The position numbers and the translations under genes are program-made. DNA of 64,000 nucleotides from Dastarcus helophoroides (Eukaryota > Arthropoda > Insecta > Coleoptera > Bothrideridae). Shown here piece after piece: positions 21,389 through 31,205 of this stretch. The notes beneath the pieces are model-generated. The model had not been told where the DNA came from. It worked only from the letters and a program-made list of their open reading frames with translations, and did not search any database. Each line of letters opens with the position of its first letter. Position 1 is the stretch's first letter. Location: positions 24,757,226-24,821,225 of the forward strand of contig CM053334.1 in assembly GCA_028583605.1 (NCBI GenBank), written 5' to 3'.

Positions 21389-22677
21389 CGAGGGTAAATT
21401 AAATATGAACCGGAATTTCTATCATGTCGCCATGAGGGTGTCGGGAGTGTGCGCATATTCTTAGACATGTTAGGTGGGGATATCACGTGACTTCCTGCGC
21501 TCAAGCAAATTTCGTTCTCGCGATTGTCAGTTGTAAATACAATGAGCGAGTAAGAGGTTCATTCGCACGTTCCGCAGCGCATTATTATTAATTTTTTTGC
21601 CGTTAAAGACCGCCTAAATTCTTCGTATACTAGAAACACTGTTTGGGGATACTTGTTTAAAGAAAACTCAAGTGTATGAATGCCACAAAAAATTTTTAGA
21701 AGGACGAACTCAAGTTGAAAATGAACCCCATGCCCGTCGTCCTCGGACCAGTGTGACTGCGGACAAGAATAATGCTGTTTAACGCCTTTTTGGAGGTGAT
21801 CGCTGCTGTTGGTGAAATTGCAGCCCATATAGGCTTATGCCCTATCTGAGTTGGCTTTGGGAGTCTTCGGTCCATCATTACAGATGAGCTGGGGTTTCGA
21901 AAAATTTCTGCGAGGTGGGTACCTCGTCTTTTGACTAAAGAACAGAAACAACAACGTCTGGAGATTTGTCAACTTCATCCTGGACGTCTTCAACGTGAAA
22001 GTGCTGGTTTTTTTAACGTATCGTTACGTGTGATGAGACTTGGGTCCACCATTACACCCCTGAAACTAAATAAGCAATCATGGAGTGAGAAGAAAGGGGG
22101 AAGGTGCACTCGTCAAGGCAAAAACTCACCTCTCAGCTGGAAAGGTTCTTGCGACAGTGTTTTGCGATTTTAAAGGAGTTGTGCACGTCAATTTTCTGCA
22201 TGAACGTCGTACGGTTAATGCTGCGTACTACTGTCAGAGCTATTGGATAAAGCAAAACGTGCATATCGGCGGAAGAGGCACGAATTTTCGGTCAGAAATG
22301 TGATTTTGCTTAACGACAATGCCTGCCCCCATTCAGCCAATCATAAAAATAAAAAATTAGAGGAAATGCATTGGGCAACATTAGAACACTTTCCTTATAG
22401 TCCTGACTTATCCCCATATGTTTGGGCCACTGAAAGAAGCTCTAGGAGGTGAGCGATTCCATGATGCCATGAAGGTGCTGAGACATTTGTGCGCAATTGG
22501 GGTAAATACGCCTCACCTCTTTTTATAATGATGGCATTAAAACATGTCCAATCTGTTGGGAAAAATGCTTAACAAAATCAGAAGACTATGTAGAAAAAGA
22601 GCTTATAACTTTTATATGTGAATCTTGTACCAATAAATTTTTAAAAACAAATTCCAATTCATATCTGATTTACCCTC
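21389..22677 (+). mobile_element. Full-length mariner element, copy 2
   Basis: The element is 1289 bp, the normal mariner size. The left end CGAGGGTAAATTAAATATGA is matched by an inverted right end (TCATATCTGATTTACCCTC). TA dinucleotides flank both ends (21387-21388 and 22678-22679), as expected for mariner target duplication. The transposase reads on the plus strand. It is inserted at the edge of a tandem 120 bp duplication. Confidence 0.9.
21542..22620 (+). pseudogene. mariner transposase, copy 2 (inactive)
   Basis: Starts at ATG 21542 (MSE then TAA at codon 4). Blocks follow in order across frames: ECHKKFLEGRTQVENEPHARRPRTSVTADK, LGFRKISARWVPRLLTKEQKQQRLEICQLH, VTCDETWVHHYTPE carrying the first Asp (about 22030), AKTHLSAGKVLATVFCDFKG, RNVILLNDNACPHSAN carrying the second Asp (about 22290-22345), and EEMHWATLEHFPYSPDLSP. 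The family then has CDYHMFGPL, but here about 10 bp are deleted so that SPDLSP joins VWATE out of frame. That removes the third catalytic Asp. The end reads CPICWEKCLTKSEDYVEK. It is clearly dead, with at least six frame or stop lesions. Confidence 0.9.
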
Positions 22678-22913
22678 TAAAAAGCAAAACATTTTCAAAT
22701 GTTTTTGAGCCAATCCTTAAGGACCACAATGTCTTAAAGATAATGATTACTTATAGGATTATTAATAGGAAAGTTAACTTTACCCAGTCACCCCTTGTAA
22801 AAAGCAAAACATTTTCAAATGTTTTTGAGCCAATCCTTAAGGACCATAATGCCTTAAAGATAAGGATTACTTATAGGATTATTAATAGGACAGTTAACTT
22901 CACCCATATTTAA
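22678..22913 (+). repeat. Tandem duplication, 120 bp period, two copies
   Basis: Unit one 22678-22797 and unit two 22798-22913 are nearly identical (for example AAAAGCAAAACATTTTCAAA, GAGCCAATCCTTAAGGACCA and ATAGGATTATTAATAGGA). Only a few substitutions separate them, so the event is fairly young. The mariner right end abuts the start of unit one. Confidence 0.9.
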
Positions 22914-23596
22914 AAATAAATTGTGGTGCTAAATAGTTTCAGAAGAACCATTCTTAAGTAGACGTGTAACATGCCAAATTGGATAATGATTTTTAAAACC
23001 AGGATCACGTGGACGAATAGTTTCAAGAATTAATACGAAGAGTAAACTTCTCGTATTTGCAGAGTAAACAACACTTGTCAAAATATTTTCATAATAGTGA
23101 TATGTTACTTGCTACTTTCCAACAAACTACGAGTTATTTTAAGAATATTGCATTAGGTGAATTGTCGAAGAAAACGAAAATAAAATGAGGATATTTGAAA
23201 TTGAAATCATTTTATTTTTTCATGATGTTCTCAGAAATATCGATCAGACTAAAAGATATTTAAATGAGCTTGAACACCAATATGGAATTTCTTGAATACG
23301 AGACATTTTTTTTTGATATAATTTAATATTTTACAACCTCAATCAATTAGGAAAAGGAACTTATTTATTAAAGTTGTTAAAAAAATGTATGTATTTTTAT
23401 ATATTGTATTTATATATTTTTTTAATTAAAAATACATAAATACAACCCTCGGTGAGGCTGGTATTGTAGAAATCAAATCCAAAAACTATCGAACATTCAA
23501 ATTAAAATGGGATAAACTTCGATGTAAAAATTTCTCATTTTTTAACGCACATTTTAAATATGGTAAATTACAATTGGAACCCAGCATACTTTAGTG
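22914..23596. other. AT-rich intergenic DNA
   Basis: About 680 bp without recognisable coding or repeat structure apart from a short TATATTTTTATATA-like stretch at 23390-23440. Confidence 0.45.
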
Positions 23597-23660
23597 CAGG
23601 TATGAGCAAGGCTCGGGGCGCATGCGGCCCCCTAATATTTTTGTGGGACCCGCCTAAGCT
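23597..23660 (+). repeat. hAT-type terminal sequence, single end
   Basis: CAGGTATGAGCAAGGCTCGG then GCGCATGCGGCCC resembles the CAGGGGTGGGCAAA...GCGGCCC ends of many hAT elements. No matching opposite end or 8 bp duplication was found within the next 500 bp, so this is a truncated remnant at best. Confidence 0.35.
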
Positions 23661-23991
23661 CTACTGCTTTACATAAAAATTTTGGAAAAAAATTTCAAAT
23701 AATTTAACGAAAAAAGAACTTACCATTTGAAAGAAACATATGTTGTCAAAAAACATCAAACATTTTCCATGTTTGAGAAAAGAAACTCCTTCAGATAGAA
23801 GTAATTATGGCCAGGAAATTCAAAACATAATAAACCAATTTGAATCGAGATTTAAAATATTTCGATCCGAAGAAATTGCTCGCAGTTTTCGTATTTTTTT
23901 TAAGCATTTAATATAAGTCACAGAAACAGTTCCAAATGAGCACAAATGGAATAAATAGATTTAAAGGTCTGTGAAATTAATGAAATGCACT
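23661..23991. other. AT-rich spacer
   Basis: About 330 bp, nothing recognised. It may be the decayed interior of the hAT remnant. Confidence 0.4.
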
Positions 23992-24215
23992 CGAAATACA
24001 GAACTTGCCTCTGAAACCAAGAAAGATTTGAAAAACACAACAAACGTTGCTCTAACGCGTTTCGACAGAAAGTATCTCTCTGAAGACGACAGCTTGGCTA
24101 TCGAAACGTGTTTTAGCAACGTTTGTTGTGTTTTTTAATCTTTCTTGGTTTCAGGGGACAAGTTCTGTATCTCAATTTTTGAAGATAACCAAGTACCAGT
24201 CCGTTCCACCAAATG
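23992..24215 (+). mobile_element. Foldback MITE copy 4, nearly complete
   Basis: This is the clearest palindrome of the family. The left arm runs from about TGAAACCAAGAAAGATTTG through ACACAACAAACGTTGCTCTA to ACGCGTTTCGACAG. The loop is AGTATCTCTCTGAAGACGAC plus AGCTTGGCTA, and the right arm goes from TCGAAACGTG through CAACGTTTGTTGTG and TTTAATCTTTCTTGGTTTCA to the outer end ACCAGTCCGTTCCACCAAAT. The loop contains a hammerhead-like CUGAAGA...GAAAC pair. The outermost left ~50 bp are missing or decayed. Confidence 0.85.
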
Positions 24216-25060
24216 CAATGCACGTTTTTCTGTTATATGTAGATTTCCAAAGATGATTCTTTACGAAAATAGTGGCTGTCTGCTTGCTGCTTGAGTTAAA
24301 ACGATAGTTACCTAATCTTTAATTTCTAATTTTTAATTGGGCCAAGATTGGCGAAATTTTACCTTACATTACATCAAATAAAATACATTATCTCTTCAAT
24401 TTGATATTTCTTTAGAAATTTTGACTACCTTTACTAAAACCTTTGTTTTACTCTTAGAATTTACAAAATTAAGTTTTGAATTTTCTAATTTAAATAATTC
24501 AAAATTAAACTCTGGATTTAAAATAAAGATTCAAATTTCGAAAACATTTAAAATTTTTTAAACGAAATTTGAGTTTACCGGGGAATTTCTCAGAAAATTC
24601 TAAATTTAGATAAAATATTGCCATTCATAAAAAAAACTTAAACACTGGAGTTTAAACATTTTGTTTAAACTGGGGTAATGGTTGATCAAGTGATTAATTA
24701 TATGTCCATTTTTGTAAGTTATAGCTATTTGCATTATGTGATACCGCGCGCGCCCACGCATGTTAAATTGTTTTGTCATTATAGTTCGAGATATAAATTG
24801 ACTTTTGCTTGGAAATAAGGCTGTAGAGGATAATTCCAAACAAGTATGGTCCAAATGAAACCCATTTTTAGACCCCAACCCTTAAATATAATATTATTGG
24901 AAATTTAGCTCCGTATTTCGTAAAATAATTTGGCCTTTGTATTTGGCTAAATTTTTTGTTTATAGGTTAAAGCAATGCATGATTTGTAATTTAATTTTAT
25001 TAACTAAGATACCAAGATACCACATTTCATCATAGAACCAAATAAGGTTAATAAATAACA
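24216..25060. other. AT-rich DNA with one piggyBac-like subterminal motif
   Basis: Mostly unannotated. ACCGCGCGCGCCCACGCATG at 24744-24763 resembles the GACCGCGCGCGCCCC motif at 25085-25098 that lies next to the piggyBac-like end, so a second decayed copy may be present in the same orientation. Confidence 0.4.
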
Positions 25061-25137
25061 TTATTTATAGATGCGGTCTCTGAGACCGCGCGCGCCCCTT
25101 CGTGTTACAAAGTATGGCGCGCCTACTCTAGGGTTAA
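25061..25137 (+). repeat. piggyBac-like element end
   Basis: The segment ends CTACTCTAGGG followed by TTAA at 25134-25137, the target used by piggyBac. Just inside is a perfect palindrome GCGGTCTC-T-GAGACCGC (25073-25089) and a GCGCGCGCCCC run. Ends of this style are common in insect piggyBac-type MITEs. The other end was not found. Confidence 0.5.
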
Positions 25138-25212
25138 TAATATTCGACTCTTTTGAATTTATACCTAATAATGCACATATTATATTATAAAATTTGATTG
25201 GAAATTTTGCTG

Positions 25213-25273
25213 GTCACTGCGCCAAAAAGGGGAGTCAAGGGACCACCCTGGCTCCTTTTTGGTGCCGTCACTG
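25213..25273 (+). repeat. Small hairpin flanked by 7 bp direct repeats
   Basis: CCAAAAAGGGGAGTCAAGGG (25222-25241) pairs imperfectly with CCCTGGCTCCTTTTTGG (25246-25262) around a 4-base loop. GTCACTG occurs directly on both sides (25213-25219 and 25267-25273). This looks like a minimal palindromic insertion with a target duplication. Confidence 0.6.
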
Positions 25274-25564
25274 GATTACTTGAATTCAGATTTCCGCCAC
25301 GGGATTTGAAGACAAAGCCATTTAGAAGTATAGTAGAGTTTCTACGTTGCTATTACTTCAAGGTGTTTGCCTCACGTGCTAAAAGAAGCATTGAATTTCC
25401 GCGAGATGGATAATTTCGGTTGGGATTACGATTACGCAAAAACGGTACCGCTAAATATCTTTATATTTTTACTATTTTATTCGCAATATCAGTCTACATA
25501 ATATAATAATTTTTCATCAAAATTTATAGAAAGTTATTGCTGCAATAAATTAAAATTTATTTAC

Positions 25565-25613
25565 GAGGGTAAATTAAATATAAATCGGAATTTGTTTTTA
25601 AAAATTTATTGGC
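25565..25613 (-). repeat. mariner 3' end fragment
   Basis: CGAGGGTAAATTAAATATAA, then TTTTTAAAAATTTATTGG, matches the 3' terminal sequence of mariner copy 1 at 19951-19995. No transposase sequence remains. It is joined directly to the LTR-like fragment. Confidence 0.7.
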
Positions 25614-25765
25614 AAAACGATAAGTCTTATCTGCTTCTTCCTTTTAGAACCCAAAACGGAACCTATATAAGGAGATCGGCTTTCCATTAGTTAGTAAACA
25701 GTCAACTAAGTGAGTTAATTAAATAGTGTTAGTGAATTACAATTGTAGTGCTCCGAGTTCATTTT
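25614..25765 (+). repeat. Retroelement LTR/promoter fragment, copy 2
   Basis: Same order of elements as 1812-2033: CGATAAGTCTTATCTGC, then TATATAAGG (25664-25672), then a TTAGT-rich stretch, GTGAGTTAATTA and a CTCCGAGTT end. It is cut short at 25766 by a hAT-like terminus, before the AATAAA seen in copy 1. Confidence 0.55.
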
Positions 25766-25885
25766 CAGGGCTTCGAACCGGAACTGAACCGAAAACCGGA
25801 ATACGAAAAAAAAACATTATTTTTGTAGAAACAAAAACCGGAACAGAATCGAAAAAAAAAATAATGGTTCACTTCGGTTCGTCGA
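25766..25885 (+). repeat. hAT-like terminus with GAACCG-type repeats
   Basis: CAGGGCTTCGAACCGGAACT followed by repeated ACCGGAA/GAACCG words is typical of one group of hAT ends. No opposite end was found in the A/T array to the right. Confidence 0.4.
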
Positions 25886-27180
25886 ATTTGTATATTCTTA
25901 TAATAATTTTTACTTTACCCTAAAATTTGGGATTTTTTTAGAAATTTTCTTTTCAAAATTGTAAACAAATTCATGCAACTTTCATTTCAAAATTACGAGT
26001 TTACTTTAAAGAACATTTTTTTGAAAGTTCAATTAGAAACTTACAATTTCCACTCTTTCTAAGAAAATGTTAATTTTATTGTCAAAATTTCATGCCAAAT
26101 TGAATTTTAAGTTTTATAACTTGAATATTCTTCTTTCGAAATTTTCGGCTCTTTTTTGAAATTTGGACTTTTTTTCGAAATATTTCTTTTCTTTTCCTAA
26201 AATTTCGAGTTTAAAATAAAAAATTCATGTGCTATTGTAAATATGGACTCAAGCAGTGGAGTCTTTGAAGCCCAGTTTCCAGATTCAAATTTTTCCGAAA
26301 ATTCTAACTTTTTCTTCAGAACAAACACTCAACATTTGTTTTTTTTTAACTTAAATTTTCCCTTTTATAATCAAATACCTCTATATTTTGACGTTATTAA
26401 TAAAATTTCGAGTGTTCTTCAATTTTTTCCTTCAAATTTCACTTAAATTTAAATATGCCATTTTTTTCTCGAAATTTCAAATTTCAATGATTTTTTGACA
26501 ATGCCGACTTCATAAAACTTTCCATAATTCCTGGATTTGGCTTTTTTTTCTAAAAATTTGTGATAAAATCTCGTTATTTGTAATTTTTCTTAGAGATTGG
26601 GAATTTCAGTCAAAATTTCAAGAGAAAAATACAACAATTATATTCCAATTTAAAGCAGGGATTTTGAAATTAAAGTCGAAATTTTGAGGGTAAACTTGAA
26701 ACGATGACATGTTAGGAAATTCTTCATGGTGAACTCTTATTGACCGGAAATATTATGTTTTTTAATTTTATTTAACATTTCTTCGGCCCAGTTTGAAAAT
26801 ATTTAAATTTTTATTGTTTGTTGACAATATTCTAAACAGTTTTTGAAATATGACTACTTGATTCTTCATGTTAGACCCTTATTGACCGGAAATATTATGT
26901 TTTTTTCAATTTATTTAACATTTCTTCGGCCCAGTAAGGAAATATTTAAATTTTTATGGTTTGATGACAATTTTATAAACAGTTTTTGAAATGCGACTAC
27001 GTGATATTTAAATTTATTGAAAACGTCACTGCATGACAGTTTACAAATTAAAAGGTTAATTTATTTTACATAGAATAGGAATAATGAAAAATAGGAGACC
27101 AAAAATTAGATATGGAAAAAATAAAAATTTTGTTTTTTTGATAAATTAGGAAAATATAAAAAAATACATAAAAGAGGTTG
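25886..27180. repeat. Degenerate A/T array with an internal duplication
   Basis: About 1.3 kb of TTTTCGAAATTT/AAATTTTCGA words without coding potential. From 26720 to 27003 a 142 bp unit is present twice. Confidence 0.6.
26720..27003 (+). repeat. Tandem duplication, 142 bp period, two copies
   Basis: Units 26720-26861 and 26862-27003 share TTCTTCATG, TTATTGACCGGAAATATTAT, TTTAACATTTCTTCGGCCCA, ATATTTAAATTTTTAT and AACAGTTTTTGAAAT. They differ by scattered substitutions. Confidence 0.85.
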
Positions 27181-27181
27181 T

Positions 27182-27230
27182 AGCACTGGACATCGATGTT
27201 TCGCTCTTATTTGAGCTCGTCAGCAGTGCA
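27182..27230 (-). ncRNA. Hammerhead ribozyme motif, type I
   Basis: On the minus strand all core elements occur in order: stem I 5' strand GCACTG (27229-27224), CTGACGA (27223-27217), stem II GCTC/GAGC with loop AAATAA (27216-27203), GAAA (27202-27199), a minimal stem III CAT-CG-ATG (27198-27191), U16.1 and C17 (27190-27189), and stem I 3' strand CAGTGC (27188-27183). The cleavage triplet is GUC, with predicted cleavage after 27189. Stem I pairs 6/6 and stem II 4/4. This form, with a very short stem III, is known from Penelope-like retroelements and animal retrozymes, where cleavage may need a dimer. No GIY-YIG or Penelope polymerase is visible nearby, so it appears to be a solo remnant. Activity is inferred. 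Confidence 0.85.
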
Positions 27231-27550
27231 TAACATGGAAAGGGAACAATGGGGAAGAAATACTTAAAAATAATTTTTTTTTTAATATAAAAAAGAAAAA
27301 TAAAGAAAATTTAACATGAATAGACGTTTCATCATTAATTTACTGTGTTAAAAATTTAAATATTTGAAGCCCAATCCACAAGAAACAACTACTCCGAGGG
27401 CTAATACCCCTTCCGGCATTGAACTACACTTGTGGGTTGAACTTGCATGCTCTTGGTGACTACTGTTCCTAACCGCTGAAATCTATTCAGCTTGGAACGA
27501 ACGGACTCCGCAAATGGTGAGTGCTTCTAACTACCAAGTTAGAAACTCCC
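27231..27550. other. Flank of the hammerhead motif, possible retroelement remnant
   Basis: About 320 bp. 27370-27540 is less A/T-rich than its surroundings (for example GGCATTGAACTACACTTGTG and GGACTCCGCAAATGGTGAGT) and may be the rest of the ribozyme-bearing element. No protein is readable. Confidence 0.4.
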
Positions 27551-29010
27551 ATGTTAGAAAATGTTTAATTTAAATTTTCAGTTTTTATCCGGTTTTGTTT
27601 AGACTATATTTGACTTTTTCTTGCAATTTCGACTTTAGCCTCGAAGGTGCTACTTTTTTTCGGATTGTTTTGAATTTGGTCAGCTCTAAAATTAAAATTT
27701 AGTTAAGTCTTGATTGGTAATTTCAGCAAAATTAAAAAATTTCTGCAACGGGCAAATTTTGAAAAAATGTCGAAGTTATCACAAAAACTCGATCTTTTGC
27801 AAAAAAAGAAAATGAAAATTTCGAAAAAAACTTAAAATTTTGAATGAATCTATATTTAACTTCAAAAAAAGTCTCAATTTTGATGATAAAAGGTAAAAAT
27901 TTTCAAAAAAGGTTAAAATCCTGAAAAAATTCAAATAATTGAAAAAGTTTCAATTTTGAAAAAAGTGAAAATTTTTGGGAAGTATCAAAAAATAAATTAA
28001 AACTTCAATAAATAGTAAAAAGTTTGAGCTAAAGTGAAAATTTAAAAAAAAAAAGGTAAAAGTTTTCAAAAAAAATGTTTCAACATAACCGTATTATAAA
28101 AAATCCAAATTTAAAAAAAAAGAGGAAATTTTCCATTAAAATCAGATTCTGAAAAAGTTACAGCTTTGAGAAAAAGTCAAAATTTTGATGTTTAAAGGTC
28201 GAAATTTTCAAAAAATGTTTAATTTCTGGATAAGCTTCAAAAACATTAAAAATGTCGAAATTTTGAGAAAAATTTAATTTTTTCAAAAACGAAAAATTTA
28301 ATTTTTGAAATAAAAGTTCATTTTACTACATAAAAGCCAAAACCTTGAGAAAAAGTCAAAATTTCAAAAAGAAAAAATCTGTTTTCAAAAAAGATCAAAG
28401 CTTTGAGAAATTATCAAAAGTTGGCCTAATGTCAAAAATTTAAAAAAACAGGGTAGAAGCTTTTAAAAGTCAGTTTTTCAACATTATTAAATTTACAGAA
28501 AATATCAAAATTTTGAAAAAAATAATCGAAATTATGTGTAAGATTTTCAAAAAATGCAGAATTTGGAAAATAAATTAAAATCTTGCACAAAGGTCAAACT
28601 GAAAAGTCTTGCAAATATTAAAATAAATAAACATTGAAAAAAGTGAGAGCTAAAAAAGGAACCTTTGAATTTCAAAGTTTACAAAATATAAAGATGAAAT
28701 GCTTCAAGGAAATTGAAAAATGTTTAAAAATTTTCAATAAAAATCGAAGGCAGACTTTTCAAAAAGTAATCATTTTTAGAAAGTCAGAATATTGAGAAAA
28801 AGTGAAAACTGAAAAAAGTTGAATAAAAAAAACAAACACTCGAGAGAGTCGATATTTGCAAAAAGTTAAGACTTTTGATTTTGTTTTTTGTTTTGAAAAA
28901 ATCAAATTTAAAGTTAGTTAAATTTGCAAAAAAAAGAAAATTTCGAGCCTGAAATTTCTGATATTTACAGAAGTAACGTCAAAAATTTAAACTTCGAGGC
29001 CAATTCCAAA
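27551..29010. repeat. Degenerate A-rich array
   Basis: About 1.45 kb dominated on the plus strand by words such as GAAAAAGTCAAAATTTTGA and TTTTCAAAAAA. No reading frame of note and no sharp higher-order period that I could fix by eye. Confidence 0.65.
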
Positions 29011-29014
29011 TATT

Positions 29015-29268
29015 AAAAAAACAAACTGTGCTTCTAGTCTACGAAGAATTTCAGGCTTTACATCTTCAACGGCTGCGCAACGTGCGGATGAACCTCTTGC
29101 TCACTCATTGTATTTATAACTGACGAACGGCGAGAACGGAATTTGATTGAGCGAAGGAAGTCACGTGATATCCCCACCTGACATGTCTAAGAGTATGCGC
29201 ACACTTCCGACACCTTCATGGCGACATAATAGAACTTTCTGTTCATATTTGATTTACCCTTGTAAAAA
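29015..29268 (-). pseudogene. mariner 5' end fragment, copy 3
   Basis: The minus strand begins at the inverted repeat GGGTAAATCAAATATGAACA (29268-29249). It shares with copy 2 the leader CATGAAGGTGTCGGAAGTG-like text and GGGGATATCACGTGACTTCC, followed by a start codon near 29108 giving MSEQEV-type text and VKPEILRRLEAQFV near 29050. It is cut off after about 30 codons by the A-rich array. Confidence 0.85.
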
Positions 29269-30890
29269 CGTTCCTTCGGCTGTAGCTTACATGTTAAAAG
29301 TTATAAGTTTGACATTGAATATCTCGAATTTGGGTCTTTTAATTTTGCAAGTAACACTGTTAGTAACATCTGACAGAAATTTAAAAAATATATAGAAAAT
29401 CTGTTCAGTGGTGAGCTACCTTAAGTGGAAAGAGTAGTACATAAATTTTATGACATTTGACGGGATAATTGCCTCCAAATTATATTTAAGCCCACATAAC
29501 CTTAAAGAAACCTAGGTCGTAGAACTGTGGTTATTGTAGTTGTCATCCCTCATTAAGAAACGATAAATACCTGTAGGACAGCTTGAAAATAATCCTTGTA
29601 CAAATGGATGTCGACCTTAACATTTCGCGGAAATAGGAATCTGTCTACTTTTCCGTCTGTATGTTCTTGGCACCAAATGTTAGAAACAATTGGACTGAAG
29701 CAAAACAAGATTTGTTACATGGTCACGTTGTCTAATGACGTTTATTTAGTTCGCTTCTGTCCTCAATTTAAAAACGGGAATAACTCCAAAAATTAGGAAA
29801 AACAGCACGTTCTTTTAACTAATCCTAGATAGAATTAATCCTTTTATTATTGCACAACAAGCATGACTTCTAAAATAGAAAAACTCTAAAATTGGTTTTT
29901 TCACATGCGATTTGTAACAACAATAATTACGATTTTTCAGCAGGAATAACCATGTAATAGTATAATCAGGGCAGGCAAGTCTGATTCATGATAAGATATA
30001 TTAATAAATTCTTTGCGAAAAGTCGTTAATGTTTCAAATATTTGGGCCTTTCCTAAATCTAGATCTTCGAGGAGTCATATGACTTTACCGATCATTTCTG
30101 GTCTAGTCAGGGACCATCGGCTAAGAACTAATTTAGAGAAGATAAACAGAAACGGTAGATGTAAAGGGTACAGTTTTTTTTAATATTTAAAATTTTCTGT
30201 AAATATGAAAGGGTTACCAACACTCTTTGGTTCATAGCCCTTGACGATAAAATATTACATTTATCTGTATGCGGATTAGAGCAAATTCTAAAAGAAAATG
30301 TTACTTCATTATTGGAACTAATTTCGACGTCATAATTTTGATAAATTAACAACTTTGTAAATTTTAAGTGTTAGTGGGCAGGACCTAATAAGACCACACA
30401 TACCTATAGATTGTTAGATAAAAAGCCTTTTAATAGAATGTCGTGCGCGAGGATGTTTTTGCCAAAAGTCGAGTAAATAATTTGTTTCTACAACAAAAGA
30501 TAAATTTAGTATACGTAGTGTAAAACGTAACTAGTTTGTTTACCTTGTTTTCGTTATCATACTTGCGAGAAGGCTAATTTATAAATCAGGTGCATCGAAT
30601 TTTATTAAAACTGAAAGCAAAGCAAGCAAATGAACGTGAAAATTTGGCTCCCATGCGAAATTTACAAAATAGCTTCAAGGTGCAATCTCTGAATAATAAA
30701 TGGTCATGCAATGATGTGGGTACTTGGTAATATAGTTTTTCGAGTTGCGTAAATTCATAATCAGTTCTCTAACATTGTCTCGACCTTATAAACGTTTACG
30801 GTGATTCAGATTTTATTTTCAGAGATTTTTTTCAAATCGAATTTGAAATGGACATTTAACTTATAGAAAAAAGTAACATTAAGCTTTTTT
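29269..30890. other. Intergenic DNA, no recognised feature
   Basis: About 1.6 kb of mixed AT-rich sequence, less repetitive than the arrays on either side. Short frames near 29596 and 30128 show no domain I recognise. Confidence 0.5.
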
Positions 30891-30892
30891 AT

Positions 30893-30991
30893 ATACAGAT
30901 ACAGTTAACTTCGGATGTAACAAACCTCCAAGGGGATCTTTAAATAGTTCGTTATAGCCGAGTGTTCATTATAACTAGAGACCGGATTTTA
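30893..30991 (+). repeat. Left arm of a pogo/Tigger-like inverted-repeat pair
   Basis: Contains ACAGTTAACTTCGGATG near the outer end, TTCGTTATAGCCGAGTG inside, and CTAGAGACCGGATTTTAG at the inner end. The inverted partner is at 34744-34843. TTCGTTATA words near a CAGT end are usual in pogo-type termini. Confidence 0.6.
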
Positions 30992-31205
30992 GACACAATC
31001 AAATAAGGTAAAAATGTGAGCAAAATGTTAAATTGGGCAAAAACGAACAGTTAAAAAAGGTATTAAGAAGGCAAAATATTCCAAAATAGGCTTTAAAAGG
31101 TCAAAACCGCAATTGCCAAGAAATTATTGACAATTTTAAACATTACTTTTTTCCAGATACAAATTCACGGCAATATACATATGTATATTGGTAATTTAAA
31201 AAGTT
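30992..31205. other. AT-rich spacer
   Basis: About 210 bp between the pogo-like left arm and the tandem-duplicated hAT-like end. Contains AGGCAAAA-type words seen again at 34640-34700. Confidence 0.4.

Noticed and set aside
29101..29125. CTGACGAACGGCGAGAAC as a second hammerhead
   Set aside because: Lacks a GAAA box and pairing stems; it is mariner leader sequence.
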